This document shows, one piece after another, positions 1 through 9,280 of a stretch of 64,000 nt of DNA. The stretch is from assembly GCF_015234305.1 (NCBI RefSeq), contig NZ_JADGMI010000002.1, forward strand, positions 496,001-560,000, in the 5' to 3' direction. Under the pieces are notes generated by a model. It searched no databases, was not told where the DNA came from, and was given only the letters and a program-made list of their open reading frames with translations. The DNA is from Superficieibacter sp. 1612_C1. GTDB lineage: Bacteria > Pseudomonadota > Gammaproteobacteria > Enterobacterales > Enterobacteriaceae. Numbering within the stretch: position 1 is the first letter of the stretch; every line of letters begins with the position of its first letter. The position numbers and the translations under genes are program-made.

Positions 1-1
1 G

Positions 2-775
2 GTGGAGTTCATTAAGGTTCACAACACCCCGGACGGTAACTTCCCCAACGGCATTCCTAACCCGCTACTGCCGGAGTGCCGCGACGATACCCGCAACGCG
101 GTTATTAAACACGGCGCGGATATGGGCATTGCCTTTGACGGCGATTTTGACCGCTGCTTCCTGTTTGACGAAAAAGGACAGTTTATCGAGGGCTACTACA
201 TCGTCGGCCTGCTGGCGGAAGCATTCCTCGAAAAACACCCTGGCGCGAAGATCATCCACGACCCGCGTCTTTCCTGGAATACCGTGGACGTGGTGAGCGC
301 GGCAGGCGGGGTGCCGGTAATGTCGAAAACCGGCCATGCGTTCATCAAGGAGCGGATGCGCGAGGAAGACGCCATCTACGGCGGCGAAATGAGCGCGCAT
401 CACTACTTCCGCGATTTCGCCTACTGCGACAGCGGGATGATCCCGTGGTTGCTGGTGACGGAACTGCTGTGCCTGAAAGGGCAGTCGCTGGGCGAACTGG
501 TCCGCGACCGGATGGCGGCGTTCCCGGCGAGCGGTGAGATCAACAGCAAACTGGCCGATCCGGCGACGGCCATCGCCCGGGTGGAGGCGCATTTTGCGCC
601 GCAGGCGCTGGAGACCGACCGCACCGACGGTATCAGCCTCGCCTTTGCCGACTGGCGCTTTAACCTGCGCTCGTCGAACACCGAGCCGGTGGTGCGCCTG
701 AACGTGGAATCGCGAGGCGATACTGCGCTGATGCAGGCGCAGACTGAGGCGATTCTGGCGCTGCTTAACCAGTAA
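2..775 (+). CDS. cpsG: Phosphomannomutase CpsG/ManB, C-terminal part (5' end outside window)
   Basis: Converts mannose-6-phosphate to mannose-1-phosphate for GDP-mannose and then GDP-fucose, a precursor of colanic acid. Only 257 C-terminal residues are present (the E. coli enzyme has about 456). The GTG at the window edge is an internal codon, not a start. Visible motifs in order are the metal-binding loop DGDFDR (partial residues 46-51), the sugar-recognition loop [10 protein letters not shown], and the phosphate-binding RSSNTEP near the C-terminus. It lies directly upstream of wcaJ, as in the E. coli colanic acid cluster. The identity rests on family motifs plus synteny. A manB paralogue serving another polysaccharide is the alternative, but the wcaJ neighbour argues for cpsG. 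Confidence 0.93.
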   Translation: MEFIKVHNTPDGNFPNGIPNPLLPECRDDTRNAVIKHGADMGIAFDGDFDRCFLFDEKGQFIEGYYIVGLLAEAFLEKHPGAKIIHDPRLSWNTVDVVSAAGGVPVMSKTGHAFIKERMREEDAIYGGEMSAHHYFRDFAYCDSGMIPWLLVTELLCLKGQSLGELVRDRMAAFPASGEINSKLADPATAIARVEAHFAPQALETDRTDGISLAFADWRFNLRSSNTEPVVRLNVESRGDTALMQAQTEAILALLNQ

Positions 776-795
776 CAGGCTTTGGGCCAGGTGGT

Positions 796-892
796 TTCCC
801 CCTCACCCTAACCCTCTTCCTCAGGGGAGGGAATGGCCGCTACCCCCTGGAGAGGCGGAAGTGATTTCTCCCTCTCCAGGGGAAGAGGGGAA
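796..892. repeat. Intergenic CT/AG-rich dyad repeat between cpsG and wcaJ
   Basis: The gap contains a C/T-rich tract (CCCTCACCCTAACCCTCTTCC) followed by G-rich AGGGGAGGG at 822-831, then a second CTCCCTCTCCAGGGG-AAGAGGGG tract at 867-890. The complementary CT-rich and AG-rich tracts can fold into hairpins. This type of intergenic repeat is common in Enterobacter, Klebsiella and Citrobacter genomes. It is not coding: an upstream in-frame extension of wcaJ across it lacks family similarity. Confidence 0.6.
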
Positions 893-931
893 GCTGACCA
901 ACGCAAAGCAAGGGAAAACAAAGGAACAACG

Positions 932-2314
932 ATGACGACTCTAAAAAAGCGCGAGCGAGCCAAAACGAATGCATCGTTAATCTCAATGGTGCAGCGATTT
1001 TCTGACATCACCATCATGTTCGGTGGACTATGGGTGGTTTGTCAGGTCAGCGCGCTGCCGTTTTTATATATGCATCTGCTCATGGCGCTGATCACCCTGG
1101 TCGTCTTTCAGATGATTGGTGGAATGACGGACTTCTACCGCTCGTGGCGCGGCGTCAGAATGACCACCGAACTGCTGCTGCTGATCCAGAACTGGACCCT
1201 GAGCCTGATTTTCGGCACCGGGTTAATGGCCTTCAACGACGACTTCGATCACAGCTTTATGACGCTAATGGCGTGGTACCTGCTGAGCACCTTCGGCATG
1301 GTCTCGTGTCGCACGATGATCCGCTTTGGCGCGGGCTGGCTGCGCAATCTCGGCTACAACTCCCGCCGGGTAGCCGTAGCGGGTGAGCTTCCGGCAGGGC
1401 AGGCGCTGCTGCAAAGTTTCCGCAATCAGCCGTGGCTGGGCTATGAGGTGGTAGGGGTTTATCACGATAACGATAAAAACGAACGGGTTGGCGACTTCAC
1501 GCAGCTGGTTGACGATGCGCGCGACGGCAAAATCCACAACATCTATATCGCGATGGCGATGCAGGATGAAGCCTGTATTAAAAAACTGGTGCGCGAGCTG
1601 GCGGACACCACCTGCTCGGTGATCCTGATCCCCGATCTCTTTACCTTCAATATCCTGCACTCGCGGGTGGAAGAGGTAAACGGTGTACCCGTGGTGCCGC
1701 TGTACGACACGCCGCTTTCCGGTATCAACCGTATCCTCAAACGACTGGAAGATATCGTACTGGCCGCGCTGATCCTGCTGCTGATCTCCCCGGCGCTGTG
1801 CTGCATCGCGCTGGCGGTAAAACTGACTTCGCCGGGTCCGGTGATCTTCCGCCAGACGCGCTACGGCATGGATGGTAAGCCGATCATGGTCTGGAAATTC
1901 CGCTCCATGCGAGTGATGGAAAACGATGCCGTAGTGACTCAGGCGACGCAGAACGATCCGCGCGTGACGCCGGTCGGCAACTTCCTGCGCCGCACCTCGC
2001 TGGATGAACTGCCGCAGTTTATCAACGTGCTCACCGGCGGGATGTCCATCGTTGGCCCGCGACCACATGCGGTGGCGCATAACGAGCAGTACCGGGCGCT
2101 GATCGAAGGCTACATGCTGCGCCACAAAGTCAAACCGGGCATCACCGGCTGGGCGCAAATCAACGGCTGGCGCGGCGAAACGGACACCCTTGAGAAGATG
2201 GAAAAACGTATTGAATTCGACCTGGAATACATCCGTGAATGGAGTCTGTGGTTCGACATCAAGATCGTCTTCCTGACGGTGTTCAAAGGCTTCGTCAATA
2301 AAGCGGCCTACTGA
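932..2314 (+). CDS. wcaJ: Undecaprenyl-phosphate glucose phosphotransferase WcaJ
   Basis: Initiating enzyme of colanic acid synthesis, an inner-membrane protein that transfers glucose-1-phosphate from UDP-glucose to undecaprenyl phosphate. The 460-residue product has hydrophobic helices in the first 150 residues, a central nucleotide-binding-like domain, and a C-terminal bacterial sugar transferase domain. That domain shows FRQTRYGMDGKP, WKFRSM, SLDELPQF and GGMSIVGPRPHAV. The start ATG at 932 follows AAGGA at 921-925 and gives MTTLKKRERAKTNAS, matching the E. coli N-terminus. A longer in-frame start at 833 would translate the intergenic repeat and was rejected. wzxC follows after 10 nt, so the two are probably co-transcribed within the Rcs-controlled wca operon. 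Confidence 0.96.
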   Translation: MTTLKKRERAKTNASLISMVQRFSDITIMFGGLWVVCQVSALPFLYMHLLMALITLVVFQMIGGMTDFYRSWRGVRMTTELLLLIQNWTLSLIFGTGLMAFNDDFDHSFMTLMAWYLLSTFGMVSCRTMIRFGAGWLRNLGYNSRRVAVAGELPAGQALLQSFRNQPWLGYEVVGVYHDNDKNERVGDFTQLVDDARDGKIHNIYIAMAMQDEACIKKLVRELADTTCSVILIPDLFTFNILHSRVEEVNGVPVVPLYDTPLSGINRILKRLEDIVLAALILLLISPALCCIALAVKLTSPGPVIFRQTRYGMDGKPIMVWKFRSMRVMENDAVVTQATQNDPRVTPVGNFLRRTSLDELPQFINVLTGGMSIVGPRPHAVAHNEQYRALIEGYMLRHKVKPGITGWAQINGWRGETDTLEKMEKRIEFDLEYIREWSLWFDIKIVFLTVFKGFVNKAAY

Positions 2315-2324
2315 GGGATCGTCA

Positions 2325-3803
2325 ATGAGTTTACGTGAAAAGACCCTTAGCGGCGCAAAATGGTCGGCCATCGCCACGGTGATCATCATCGGCCTGGGAC
2401 TGATTCAGATGACCCTTCTGGCGCGCATTTTCGACGGGCATCAGTTTGGCCTGCTGACCATCTCGCTGGTGATCATCGCCCTTGCCGATACGTTGTGTGA
2501 TTTTGGCATCGCCAACTCGATCATTCAGCGTAAAGAAATCAGCCACGGCGAGCTGACGACCCTGTACTGGCTGAACGTCGGGCTGGGCGTGCTGGTGTTC
2601 GTCGCCATTTATTTACTCAGCGATATCATTGCCGGGCTGCTGCATAACCCGGATCTGGCTCCGCTGATCAAAATATTGTCGCTGGCGTTTGTGGTCACGC
2701 CGCACGGCCAGCAGTTCCGTGCGCTGATGCAAAAAGAGCTGGAGTTTAACAAGATTGGTGCCATCGAAACGCTTTCCGTGCTGGCGGGATTTACCTTCAC
2801 GGTGATCAGCGCGCGCTACTGGCCCGTCGCCATGACCGCGATCCTCGGCTATCTGGTTAACAGCGCGGTGCGTACCCTGCTGTTCGGCTGGTTTGGTCGC
2901 AAGATTTACCGTCCCGGCCTGCACTTTTCTCTGCGATCCGTCGCGCCGAACCTGCGTTTTGGCGCATGGCTGACGGCGGACAGCATCATCAACTACGTCA
3001 ATACCAACCTTTCGACGCTGGCGCTGGCGCGTATTCTCGGGGCCAGCGCGGCGGGGGGCTACAACCTCGCATGGAACGTCGCGGTCGTGCCGCCGATGAA
3101 ACTTAACCCGATCATTACCCGCGTGCTGTTTCCGGCGTTCGCCAAAATCCAGGACGATACCGCGAAGTTGCGGATTAACTTCTACAAGCTGCTGTCGGTG
3201 GTGGGGATCATTAACTTTCCGGCGCTGCTGGGACTGATGGTGGTCTCAAACAACTTCGTCCTGCTGGTATTTGGCGAAAAGTGGATGAACATCGTGCCCG
3301 TGCTGCAACTGCTGTGCGTCGTCGGCCTGCTACGCTCGGTCGGTAATCCTATCGGTTCGCTGCTGATGGCGCGGGCGCGGGTCGATCTCAGTTTTAAATT
3401 CAACGTCTTTAAAACCTTCCTGTTTATTCCGGCGATCCTGATCGGCGGACATCTGGCGGGCGTGATTGGCGTGACGCTGGGGTTCCTGCTGGTGCAGATC
3501 CTCAACACCATTCTGAGCTATTTCGTGATGATCAAACCGGTGGTCGGGCCGAGCTACAAACAGTATTTGCAGAGTCTGTGGCTGCCGCTGCGCCTGTCGC
3601 TGCCGACGCTGCTCATCAGCTATGCGTTGGGCGAACTGCTGGCGGGACGCGTCTCTCTGCCGCTGCTGTTTGCCGCACAGGTCGCCGCAGGCGTTATCAG
3701 TTTTGGGCTGGTGCTGGTGCTTTCGCGCAACAGCCTGGTAGTGGAAATGAAAAAGCCGTTTTGCCGCAGCGATAAGTTAAAAACGCTGCTGCGGGCGCAT
3801 TAA
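2325..3803 (+). CDS. wzxC: Colanic acid lipid-linked repeat-unit flippase WzxC
   Basis: Polysaccharide flippase of the MOP superfamily that carries the undecaprenyl-linked colanic acid unit across the inner membrane. It has 492 residues, mostly hydrophobic and consistent with about 12 to 14 membrane helices. The N-terminus MSLREKTLSGAKWSAIATV and the ARIFDGHQFGL segment are typical of WzxC. It begins 10 nt after wcaJ and is followed 22 nt later by wcaK, the E. coli order. Wzx1 and Wzx2 further downstream are different, shorter flippases, so this window encodes three separate Wzx proteins. Confidence 0.95.
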   Translation: MSLREKTLSGAKWSAIATVIIIGLGLIQMTLLARIFDGHQFGLLTISLVIIALADTLCDFGIANSIIQRKEISHGELTTLYWLNVGLGVLVFVAIYLLSDIIAGLLHNPDLAPLIKILSLAFVVTPHGQQFRALMQKELEFNKIGAIETLSVLAGFTFTVISARYWPVAMTAILGYLVNSAVRTLLFGWFGRKIYRPGLHFSLRSVAPNLRFGAWLTADSIINYVNTNLSTLALARILGASAAGGYNLAWNVAVVPPMKLNPIITRVLFPAFAKIQDDTAKLRINFYKLLSVVGIINFPALLGLMVVSNNFVLLVFGEKWMNIVPVLQLLCVVGLLRSVGNPIGSLLMARARVDLSFKFNVFKTFLFIPAILIGGHLAGVIGVTLGFLLVQILNTILSYFVMIKPVVGPSYKQYLQSLWLPLRLSLPTLLISYALGELLAGRVSLPLLFAAQVAAGVISFGLVLVLSRNSLVVEMKKPFCRSDKLKTLLRAH

Positions 3804-3825
3804 TAAACACCTTTCAGAGGCGATA

Positions 3826-5106
3826 ATGAAATTATTAATTTTGGGTAATCACACCTGTGGAAACCGTGGCGACAGCGCCATTATGCGTGGACTGATTGAC
3901 GCTATCACTCGTCAGGAGCCTGAGGCGGAACTGGATGTGATGAGTCGCTTCCCGGTGAGTTCATCCTGGCTACAGGGCCGCACTATCATGGCCGATCCGC
4001 TGTATCAGCTGAGCCAGAAACAACAGGCGGCGGCAGGCATGAGCGGACGGGTGAAAAAAGTCCTGCGCCGTCGCTATCAGCACCGCATTCTACTGGCGAA
4101 AGTCACCGGCGAAGGCCGCCTGCGTAATTTCCGCATCGCCCCGGAATTCAACCGCTTCGCCGAGTTCCTGAAAAACTACGACGCGATCATCCAGGTGGGC
4201 GGATCGAACTATGTCGATCTCTACGGCCTGACCCATTTCGAATATCCGTTCTGCGCCTTTATGGCCAACAAGCCGATCTATATGGTCGGCCACAGCGTCG
4301 GGCCGTTCCAGAACCCGGACTTCAATCAGCTGGCAAATTATGTCTTTGCCCGCACCAATGCGCTGATCCTGCGCGAAACCGTCAGCCGCGATCTGATGGA
4401 AAAGAGTAATATTGATACCAGTAAGGTCGAACAGGGCGTGGATACCGCCTGGCTGGTGGATCGTCGCCACGACACCTTTACCCCCAGCTATGCGGTACAG
4501 CACTGGCTGGAGGTGGCGCGCCGCCAGAAAACCGTTGCCATCACCCTGCGCGATCTCGAACCGTTCGACAAACGTCTGGGCACCACTCAGCAGGCTTACG
4601 AGCAGGCCTTTGCCGAGGTGGTCAACCGTCTGATGGAAGATGGCTATCAGGTGCTGGTGCTCTCTACGTGCACCAGTATCGACCGCTATAATCGCGACGA
4701 TCGGATGGTCGCGCTGCGTATGGCGCAGTACGTGAAATATCCCGAGCAATTGCATATTGCGATGGATGAACTGAACGACGTGGAGCTTGGCAAAATTCTC
4801 GCCGAATGTGCGCTGACCATCGGCACGCGCCTGCACTCGGCGATCATCTCGATGAACTTCGGCACGCCCGCCATCGCCATCAACTACGAGCACAAATCTG
4901 CCGGGATCATGCAGCAACTGGGGATGCCGGAGATGGCGATCGACATCCGCCATCTGCTCGACGGCTCGTTAAAGGGCGTCGTTGCCGATATCCTCAACCA
5001 GCTGCCCGCACTCAGCGCGAAAGTGGATGAAGCCGTCTCCGCCGAGCGTGAAAAAGGCTTCGCCATGATTGGCTCCGTACTGGACAGGATCCGGGAGGCC
5101 AAATGA
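3826..5106 (+). CDS. wcaK: Colanic acid pyruvyl transferase family protein WcaK
   Basis: Member of the polysaccharide pyruvyl transferase family, thought to add the pyruvate ketal to the terminal galactose of the colanic acid unit. It has 426 residues. The N-terminal GNHTCGNRGDSAI segment, the central QVGGSNYVD glycine-rich segment and the C-terminal GTRLHSAIISMNFGTP segment are the family landmarks. Its stop overlaps the wcaL start (ATGA), so the two are translationally coupled. The function is inferred from the family and from synteny with E. coli. Confidence 0.93.
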   Translation: MKLLILGNHTCGNRGDSAIMRGLIDAITRQEPEAELDVMSRFPVSSSWLQGRTIMADPLYQLSQKQQAAAGMSGRVKKVLRRRYQHRILLAKVTGEGRLRNFRIAPEFNRFAEFLKNYDAIIQVGGSNYVDLYGLTHFEYPFCAFMANKPIYMVGHSVGPFQNPDFNQLANYVFARTNALILRETVSRDLMEKSNIDTSKVEQGVDTAWLVDRRHDTFTPSYAVQHWLEVARRQKTVAITLRDLEPFDKRLGTTQQAYEQAFAEVVNRLMEDGYQVLVLSTCTSIDRYNRDDRMVALRMAQYVKYPEQLHIAMDELNDVELGKILAECALTIGTRLHSAIISMNFGTPAIAINYEHKSAGIMQQLGMPEMAIDIRHLLDGSLKGVVADILNQLPALSAKVDEAVSAEREKGFAMIGSVLDRIREAK

Positions 5107-6323
5107 AGGTCGGCTTCTTTCTGCTGAAATTCCCGCTGTCGTCGGAGACCTTCGTGCTCAACCAGATCGTCGCGTTTATCGACATGGGCTATGAGGTGGA
5201 GATCGTCGCGCTGCAAAAAGGCGATTTGCAGAACACGCATCCTGCCTTTCATGAGTATCGACTGGCAGAAAAAACCCACTGGCTCCAGGACGAGCCGCAG
5301 AACAAACTGGCAAAACTGCGTTACCGCGCCTTCAGCATGTTGAAAGGGGCATACAAGCCCGCCGTGTGGCGGGCGCTTAACGTCGGCCGTTACGGAGATG
5401 AAGCGCGTAACCTGATCCTGCCCGCGATCTGCGCGACAGCGCCGCACCCGTTTAGCGCTGACGTCTACCTCGCGCACTTCGGTCCGGCGGGCGTCACCGC
5501 CAGTCGCCTGCGCGAACTGGGCGTTATCAAAGGCAAAATTGCCACCATTTTTCACGGTATTGATATCTCCAGCCGTGAAGTACTCGCCCGCTACACCCCG
5601 CAGTATCAGCAGCTTTTTCGCACCGGAGATGCGATGCTGCCGATCAGTGAACTGTGGGGGGAGCGGCTGCGCGGGATGGGATGCCCGCCGGAGAAGGTGG
5701 TGGTCTCCCGGATGGGCGTCGATATGCAGCGCTTCTCCCGTCGCCCGCTCAAAGCGCCGGGCGAAACGCTGAATATTATCTCCGTCGCGCGTCTGACCGA
5801 GAAAAAAGGGCTGCACGTCGCCATTGAGGCCTGCCGTCAGCTCAAAGCGCAGGGCGTCAGGTTCCACTACCGTATTCTCGGCCTCGGCCCGTGGGAGCGG
5901 CGACTGCGCACGCTGATCGAACAGTATCAACTGGAAGACGTCGTGGAGATGTGTGGCTTCCGTCCCGGCCATGAAGTCAAAGCGATGCTGGATGAGGCTG
6001 ATGTGTTCCTTCTGCCGTCGATTACCGGCGAGGATGGTGACATGGAGGGCATTCCGGTCGCGCTGATGGAAGCGATGGCGGTCGGCATTCCGGTTGTTTC
6101 AACCGTCCATAGCGGCATCCCTGAACTTATCGACGACGGGGAGTCCGGCTGGCTGGTGGCCGAGAATGACGCCGCCGCGCTGGCCGCCCGGCTGGCCCTA
6201 TGCACAACGCTGGACGAGGACACACTGGCTCCCGTCCTCAACCGCGCACGGCAAAAAGTCGAAACTGAATTCAATCAGCAGGTGATTAACCAGCGGCTCG
6301 CCAGCCTGCTACCAACGCTTTAA
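5103..6323 (+). CDS. wcaL: Colanic acid glycosyltransferase WcaL (GT4)
   Basis: Cytoplasmic GT4-family glycosyltransferase that adds a galactose during colanic acid repeat assembly. The 406-residue protein starts [18 protein letters not shown] and has a GT-B fold. The C-terminal half shows [17 protein letters not shown] and the donor-binding [20 protein letters not shown], where the E-x7-E type motif sits. Its ATG overlaps the wcaK stop by 4 nt. wcaM begins 11 nt downstream. Length and order match E. coli wcaL. Confidence 0.93.
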   Translation: MKVGFFLLKFPLSSETFVLNQIVAFIDMGYEVEIVALQKGDLQNTHPAFHEYRLAEKTHWLQDEPQNKLAKLRYRAFSMLKGAYKPAVWRALNVGRYGDEARNLILPAICATAPHPFSADVYLAHFGPAGVTASRLRELGVIKGKIATIFHGIDISSREVLARYTPQYQQLFRTGDAMLPISELWGERLRGMGCPPEKVVVSRMGVDMQRFSRRPLKAPGETLNIISVARLTEKKGLHVAIEACRQLKAQGVRFHYRILGLGPWERRLRTLIEQYQLEDVVEMCGFRPGHEVKAMLDEADVFLLPSITGEDGDMEGIPVALMEAMAVGIPVVSTVHSGIPELIDDGESGWLVAENDAAALAARLALCTTLDEDTLAPVLNRARQKVETEFNQQVINQRLASLLPTL

Positions 6324-6334
6324 AACGAGGTCCC

Positions 6335-7741
6335 ATGGGTAAACATCCGCAAGAACTCTCCCGCCGTCATTTCCTCTCGGCAAGCTCCGCGCTTGCCGTA
6401 CTCCCTCTGCTTCACAGCCCGCTGGCCCGCGCTCTTGAGGGTAAGAAGGCGGTAGACATTCGTGATTTCAATACCGGCAACGACTGGATCCGCGCCTTCA
6501 GACTGGCGTTTGCGGCGGCGGACACCGTTGAAGTCCCCAAAGGCGTGGTATGCGATAACATCAACACCAGTATCACGATGCCGCCGGGTAAAACCCTGCG
6601 CGTACTGGGTGCGCTAAAGGGCAATGGTCGTGGACGGTTTAACCTTAGCGATGGCTGTCAGATCCTCGGCAAGCCTGGCTCCAGCCTGTATAACATCATG
6701 CTCGACGTGCGCGGCTCGGATTGCGTTATCCAGGGGGTAACGTTGAGCGGCTATGGTCCGGTGGCGCAGATCTTTATCGGCACCAAAAAAAAGCAGACCA
6801 TGCGCAACCTGACGATTGATAATATCAATGTCACCAAAGCCAATTACGGCATTCTGCGTCAGGGTTTCCACGACGCGGTGGAGAACGCAAAAATCACGCA
6901 CAGCCACTTCAGTTATTTGCAGGGGGATGCGATTGAGTGGAACGTCGCTATTAATGACCGCGATATTCTCATCTCAGACCATGTGATTGAGCACATCGAC
7001 TGCACCAACGGCAAAATCAACTGGGGCATCGGCATCGGCCTCGCGGGCAGTACCTACGATAACGACTACCCTGAACATATGACGGTAAAAAACTTTGTCG
7101 TCGCTAACATCACCGGTAGCCACTGCCGCCAGCTGGTTCACGTCGAAAACGGCAAACATTTTATTATCCGTAACGTTAAAGCGCGGGATATTACCCCGGA
7201 GTACAGTAAAAACGCCGGCATTGATAACGCCACGGTAGCTATTTATGGCTGTGATAATTTCGTCATTGATAATATCGATATGCAAAATAGCGCCGGAATG
7301 TTAATTGGTTACGGCGTCATTAAAGGTAATTATCTCTCCATTCCGCAGAACTTCCGCCTGAATAATATCCATATCAACAACGGCGATCTGCCGTGGAAAC
7401 TGCGCGGCATTCAAATCTCCTCAGGCAACGCCACCTCGTTCGTCTCCATCACCAACCTCACCACCACCCGCGCCTCGCTGGAGTTTCACAACAAACCGCA
7501 GCATCTTTTTATGCGTAACATCAACGTCATGCAGGAAGGCCGTCGTGGCCCTGCGCTGAAGCTCAACTTCGACCTGCGTAAAGACGTGCGCGGCAAGTTC
7601 ATGGCCCGCGACGACACGCTGCTGTCAATGGCGAACATCAGGGCCGTCAACGAGAAAGGGGATGTCTCGGTTGACATTGACCGGGTGGATCAGAAGGTGG
7701 CGAGGGTAGAGGGGGTGAATTTCAGACTGCCAGGCCGCTAA
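6335..7741 (+). CDS. wcaM: Colanic acid biosynthesis protein WcaM, Tat-type signal and beta-helix
   Basis: Last gene of the colanic acid cluster. The 468-residue product begins with an apparent twin-arginine signal ([15 protein letters not shown], residues 9-23), so it is probably exported folded to the periplasm. The rest is rich in N/I/V/D repeats such as [12 protein letters not shown], typical of a right-handed parallel beta-helix. Its biochemical role in colanic acid maturation is not established. It follows wcaL by 11 nt, ending the operon before the galF promoter. A second beta-helix protein with a Sec-type signal occurs in polysaccharide locus 1 (16847-17845). Confidence 0.92.
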   Translation: MGKHPQELSRRHFLSASSALAVLPLLHSPLARALEGKKAVDIRDFNTGNDWIRAFRLAFAAADTVEVPKGVVCDNINTSITMPPGKTLRVLGALKGNGRGRFNLSDGCQILGKPGSSLYNIMLDVRGSDCVIQGVTLSGYGPVAQIFIGTKKKQTMRNLTIDNINVTKANYGILRQGFHDAVENAKITHSHFSYLQGDAIEWNVAINDRDILISDHVIEHIDCTNGKINWGIGIGLAGSTYDNDYPEHMTVKNFVVANITGSHCRQLVHVENGKHFIIRNVKARDITPEYSKNAGIDNATVAIYGCDNFVIDNIDMQNSAGMLIGYGVIKGNYLSIPQNFRLNNIHINNGDLPWKLRGIQISSGNATSFVSITNLTTTRASLEFHNKPQHLFMRNINVMQEGRRGPALKLNFDLRKDVRGKFMARDDTLLSMANIRAVNEKGDVSVDIDRVDQKVARVEGVNFRLPGR

Positions 7742-7826
7742 TTTTACGATAATTCCTGGACGCAGATCGTCCCGCTTCAGAATTCATCCAGGGTTTTCAG
7801 CCAGGATAAGGCGTATCATCGTAAAA
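7742..7826. repeat. Spaced inverted repeat downstream of wcaM
   Basis: TTTTACGAT at 7742-7750 is the exact reverse complement of ATCGTAAAA at 7818-7826. An inner CCTGG/CCAGG pair between them could extend the fold. The structure starts at the last base-pairs after the wcaM stop codon and precedes the galF promoter. It could act in termination or RNA processing, or be a degenerate mobile repeat. No T-run follows the right arm, so it is not a canonical intrinsic terminator. Confidence 0.4.
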
Positions 7827-7853
7827 CTGGCTGGATAAAACATTTATAGAGTC

Positions 7854-7859
7854 TATAAT
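7854..7859 (+). promoter_or_regulatory. Candidate galF promoter -10 element
   Basis: A consensus TATAAT lies 30 nt upstream of the galF start codon. The -35 position 17 nt further upstream reads CTGGAT, a weak match, so an activator or other determinant may be needed. The ribosome binding site AGGTGG at 7875-7880 sits 8 nt before the ATG. Confidence 0.5.
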
Positions 7860-7888
7860 TCACAAATCATTTATAGGTGGAAGAAATA

Positions 7889-8785
7889 ATGATTAATTTG
7901 AAAGCGGTTATACCGGTAGCGGGCTTAGGGATGCACATGTTGCCTGCCACAAAGGCCATTCCGAAAGAGATGCTACCGATTGTCGACAAGCCTATGATTC
8001 AGTACATCGTCGACGAGATTGTTGCTGCAGGGATCAAAGAGATCGTTCTGGTCACTCACTCTTCCAAAAACGCCGTTGAAAACCATTTTGACACGTCCTA
8101 TGAGCTGGAGGCTCTGCTGGAGCAGCGCGTTAAGCGTCAGTTGCTGGCTGAAGTTCAGTCCATCTGCCCTCCGGGCGTAACCATCATGAACGTGCGTCAG
8201 GCTCAGCCACTTGGCCTCGGCCATTCGATTCTTTGCGCTCAACCGATTATCGGCGATAATCCCTTCATCGTTGTGCTGCCCGATATTATCCTGGATACCG
8301 CTACAGCGGACCCGTTGCGCTATAACCTGGCGGCAATGGTCGCTCGCTTTAATGAGACTGGACGCAGTCAGGTACTGGCGAAGAGGATGGAAGGCGATCT
8401 CTCTGAATATTCTGTTATTCAGACTAAAGAGCCTATTGATAATGCAGGTAACGTTAGCCGTATCGTTGAGTTTATTGAAAAGCCGGATCAGCCGCAAACG
8501 CTGGATTCCGATCTGATGGCCGTCGGTCGCTATGTGCTTTCCGCCGACATCTGGCCAGAACTTGAACATACTGAAGCCGGTGCCTGGGGCCGTATCCAGC
8601 TTACCGATGCTATCGCTGAACTCGCTAAAAAGCAGTCCGTCGATGCGATGCTAATGACGGGTGACAGCTACGACTGCGGTAAAAAAATGGGGTATATGAA
8701 GGCCTTTGTTAATTATGGTCTGCGTAACCTGAACGAGGGTGCAAAATTCCGCGAAAGTATTAAAAAATTGCTTAACGCAGGATAA
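7889..8785 (+). CDS. galF: GalF, non-catalytic or regulatory UTP-glucose-1-phosphate uridylyltransferase homologue
   Basis: GalU paralogue that marks the left border of enterobacterial O-antigen loci. The 298-residue product begins [23 protein letters not shown]. The GMHML in place of the GalU GTRML is typical of GalF, which is thought to modulate GalU rather than catalyse efficiently by itself. Downstream motifs [10 protein letters not shown] and [10 protein letters not shown] are the family ones. The ATG at 7889 was preferred over an upstream in-frame start because AGGTGG lies at a proper distance and the N-terminus matches E. coli. It is followed by a long hairpin terminator and the first JUMPStart element. 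Confidence 0.95.
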   Translation: MINLKAVIPVAGLGMHMLPATKAIPKEMLPIVDKPMIQYIVDEIVAAGIKEIVLVTHSSKNAVENHFDTSYELEALLEQRVKRQLLAEVQSICPPGVTIMNVRQAQPLGLGHSILCAQPIIGDNPFIVVLPDIILDTATADPLRYNLAAMVARFNETGRSQVLAKRMEGDLSEYSVIQTKEPIDNAGNVSRIVEFIEKPDQPQTLDSDLMAVGRYVLSADIWPELEHTEAGAWGRIQLTDAIAELAKKQSVDAMLMTGDSYDCGKKMGYMKAFVNYGLRNLNEGAKFRESIKKLLNAG

Positions 8786-8824
8786 CGAATACCCCTTCCA
8801 GGGGAGCGGTTAATCCATACCAAC

Positions 8825-8890
8825 AACGGCAGTGGAATTATGATGTTTGAGTTTTTACTCATATCATGATTCCACTGCCGTTTTGTTTTT
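8825..8890 (+). terminator. Long-stem hairpin terminator after galF
   Basis: A 20-nt left arm starting AACGGCAGTGGAAT (8825-8844) pairs with 8863-8882 with a single mismatch. The loop contains a further GAGT/ACTC pairing, and TTTTGTTTTT follows. This is far longer than an ordinary intrinsic terminator stem. It would end galF transcription ahead of the locus 1 promoter region. Nothing coding is seen from 8786 to 9280 (about 495 nt), which holds this hairpin, AT-rich leader sequence and the JUMPStart element. Confidence 0.85.
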
Positions 8891-9069
8891 GTCTTATCTA
8901 TCAATAACTAAAAATGGTAGGCTTAGACACATTTTTTATTATGTAGATTAAGAATTTTCTTGTCTATGGGTTAAATTCATATAACAATGATGTTGTCGTT
9001 GATGAAGGATTTAGTGTGCATTTTGTGTGCCCGGGGGATGGTGCGCGCAGGTGAAACGTGAAGTGGTTA

Positions 9070-9108
9070 CAGTGGACTGGTAGCTGTTGAGCCAGGGGCG
9101 GTAGCGTG
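9070..9108 (+). promoter_or_regulatory. JUMPStart element with ops site, locus 1
   Basis: A 39-nt match to the JUMPStart consensus, containing TGGTAGCTGTTGAGCCAGG and ending in the ops sequence GGCGGTAGCGTG at 9097-9108. The ops element in the non-template strand recruits RfaH (and NusG-family function) to RNA polymerase, giving processive transcription of long surface-polysaccharide operons. It lies 172 nt before the first gene of locus 1. A nearly identical copy occurs at 23112-23150. Confidence 0.95.
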
Positions 9109-9280
9109 ATTATATCAGTAATATGTGCCATATTGTGTCCCAGAGATAAAAACTTATAATGAATTAATTGATTTTAATTAACTAATTAATTACGGGTAAA
9201 TTATTTGTATCGTTATAAATAAAATGAATATCATATTAAATTTATTTGATTACTTATAAATACTGTTGGGAAAGGGATTA

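Noticed and set aside
833-931. N-terminal extension of WcaJ starting at 833
   Set aside because: It translates an intergenic CT/AG-rich repeat. The ATG at 932 has a ribosome binding site and matches the known N-terminus.
1265-2389. Long minus-strand frame of 374 codons opposite wcaJ
   Set aside because: Shadow of the high-GC wcaJ gene. Composition rich in R, H, Q and D and no domain.
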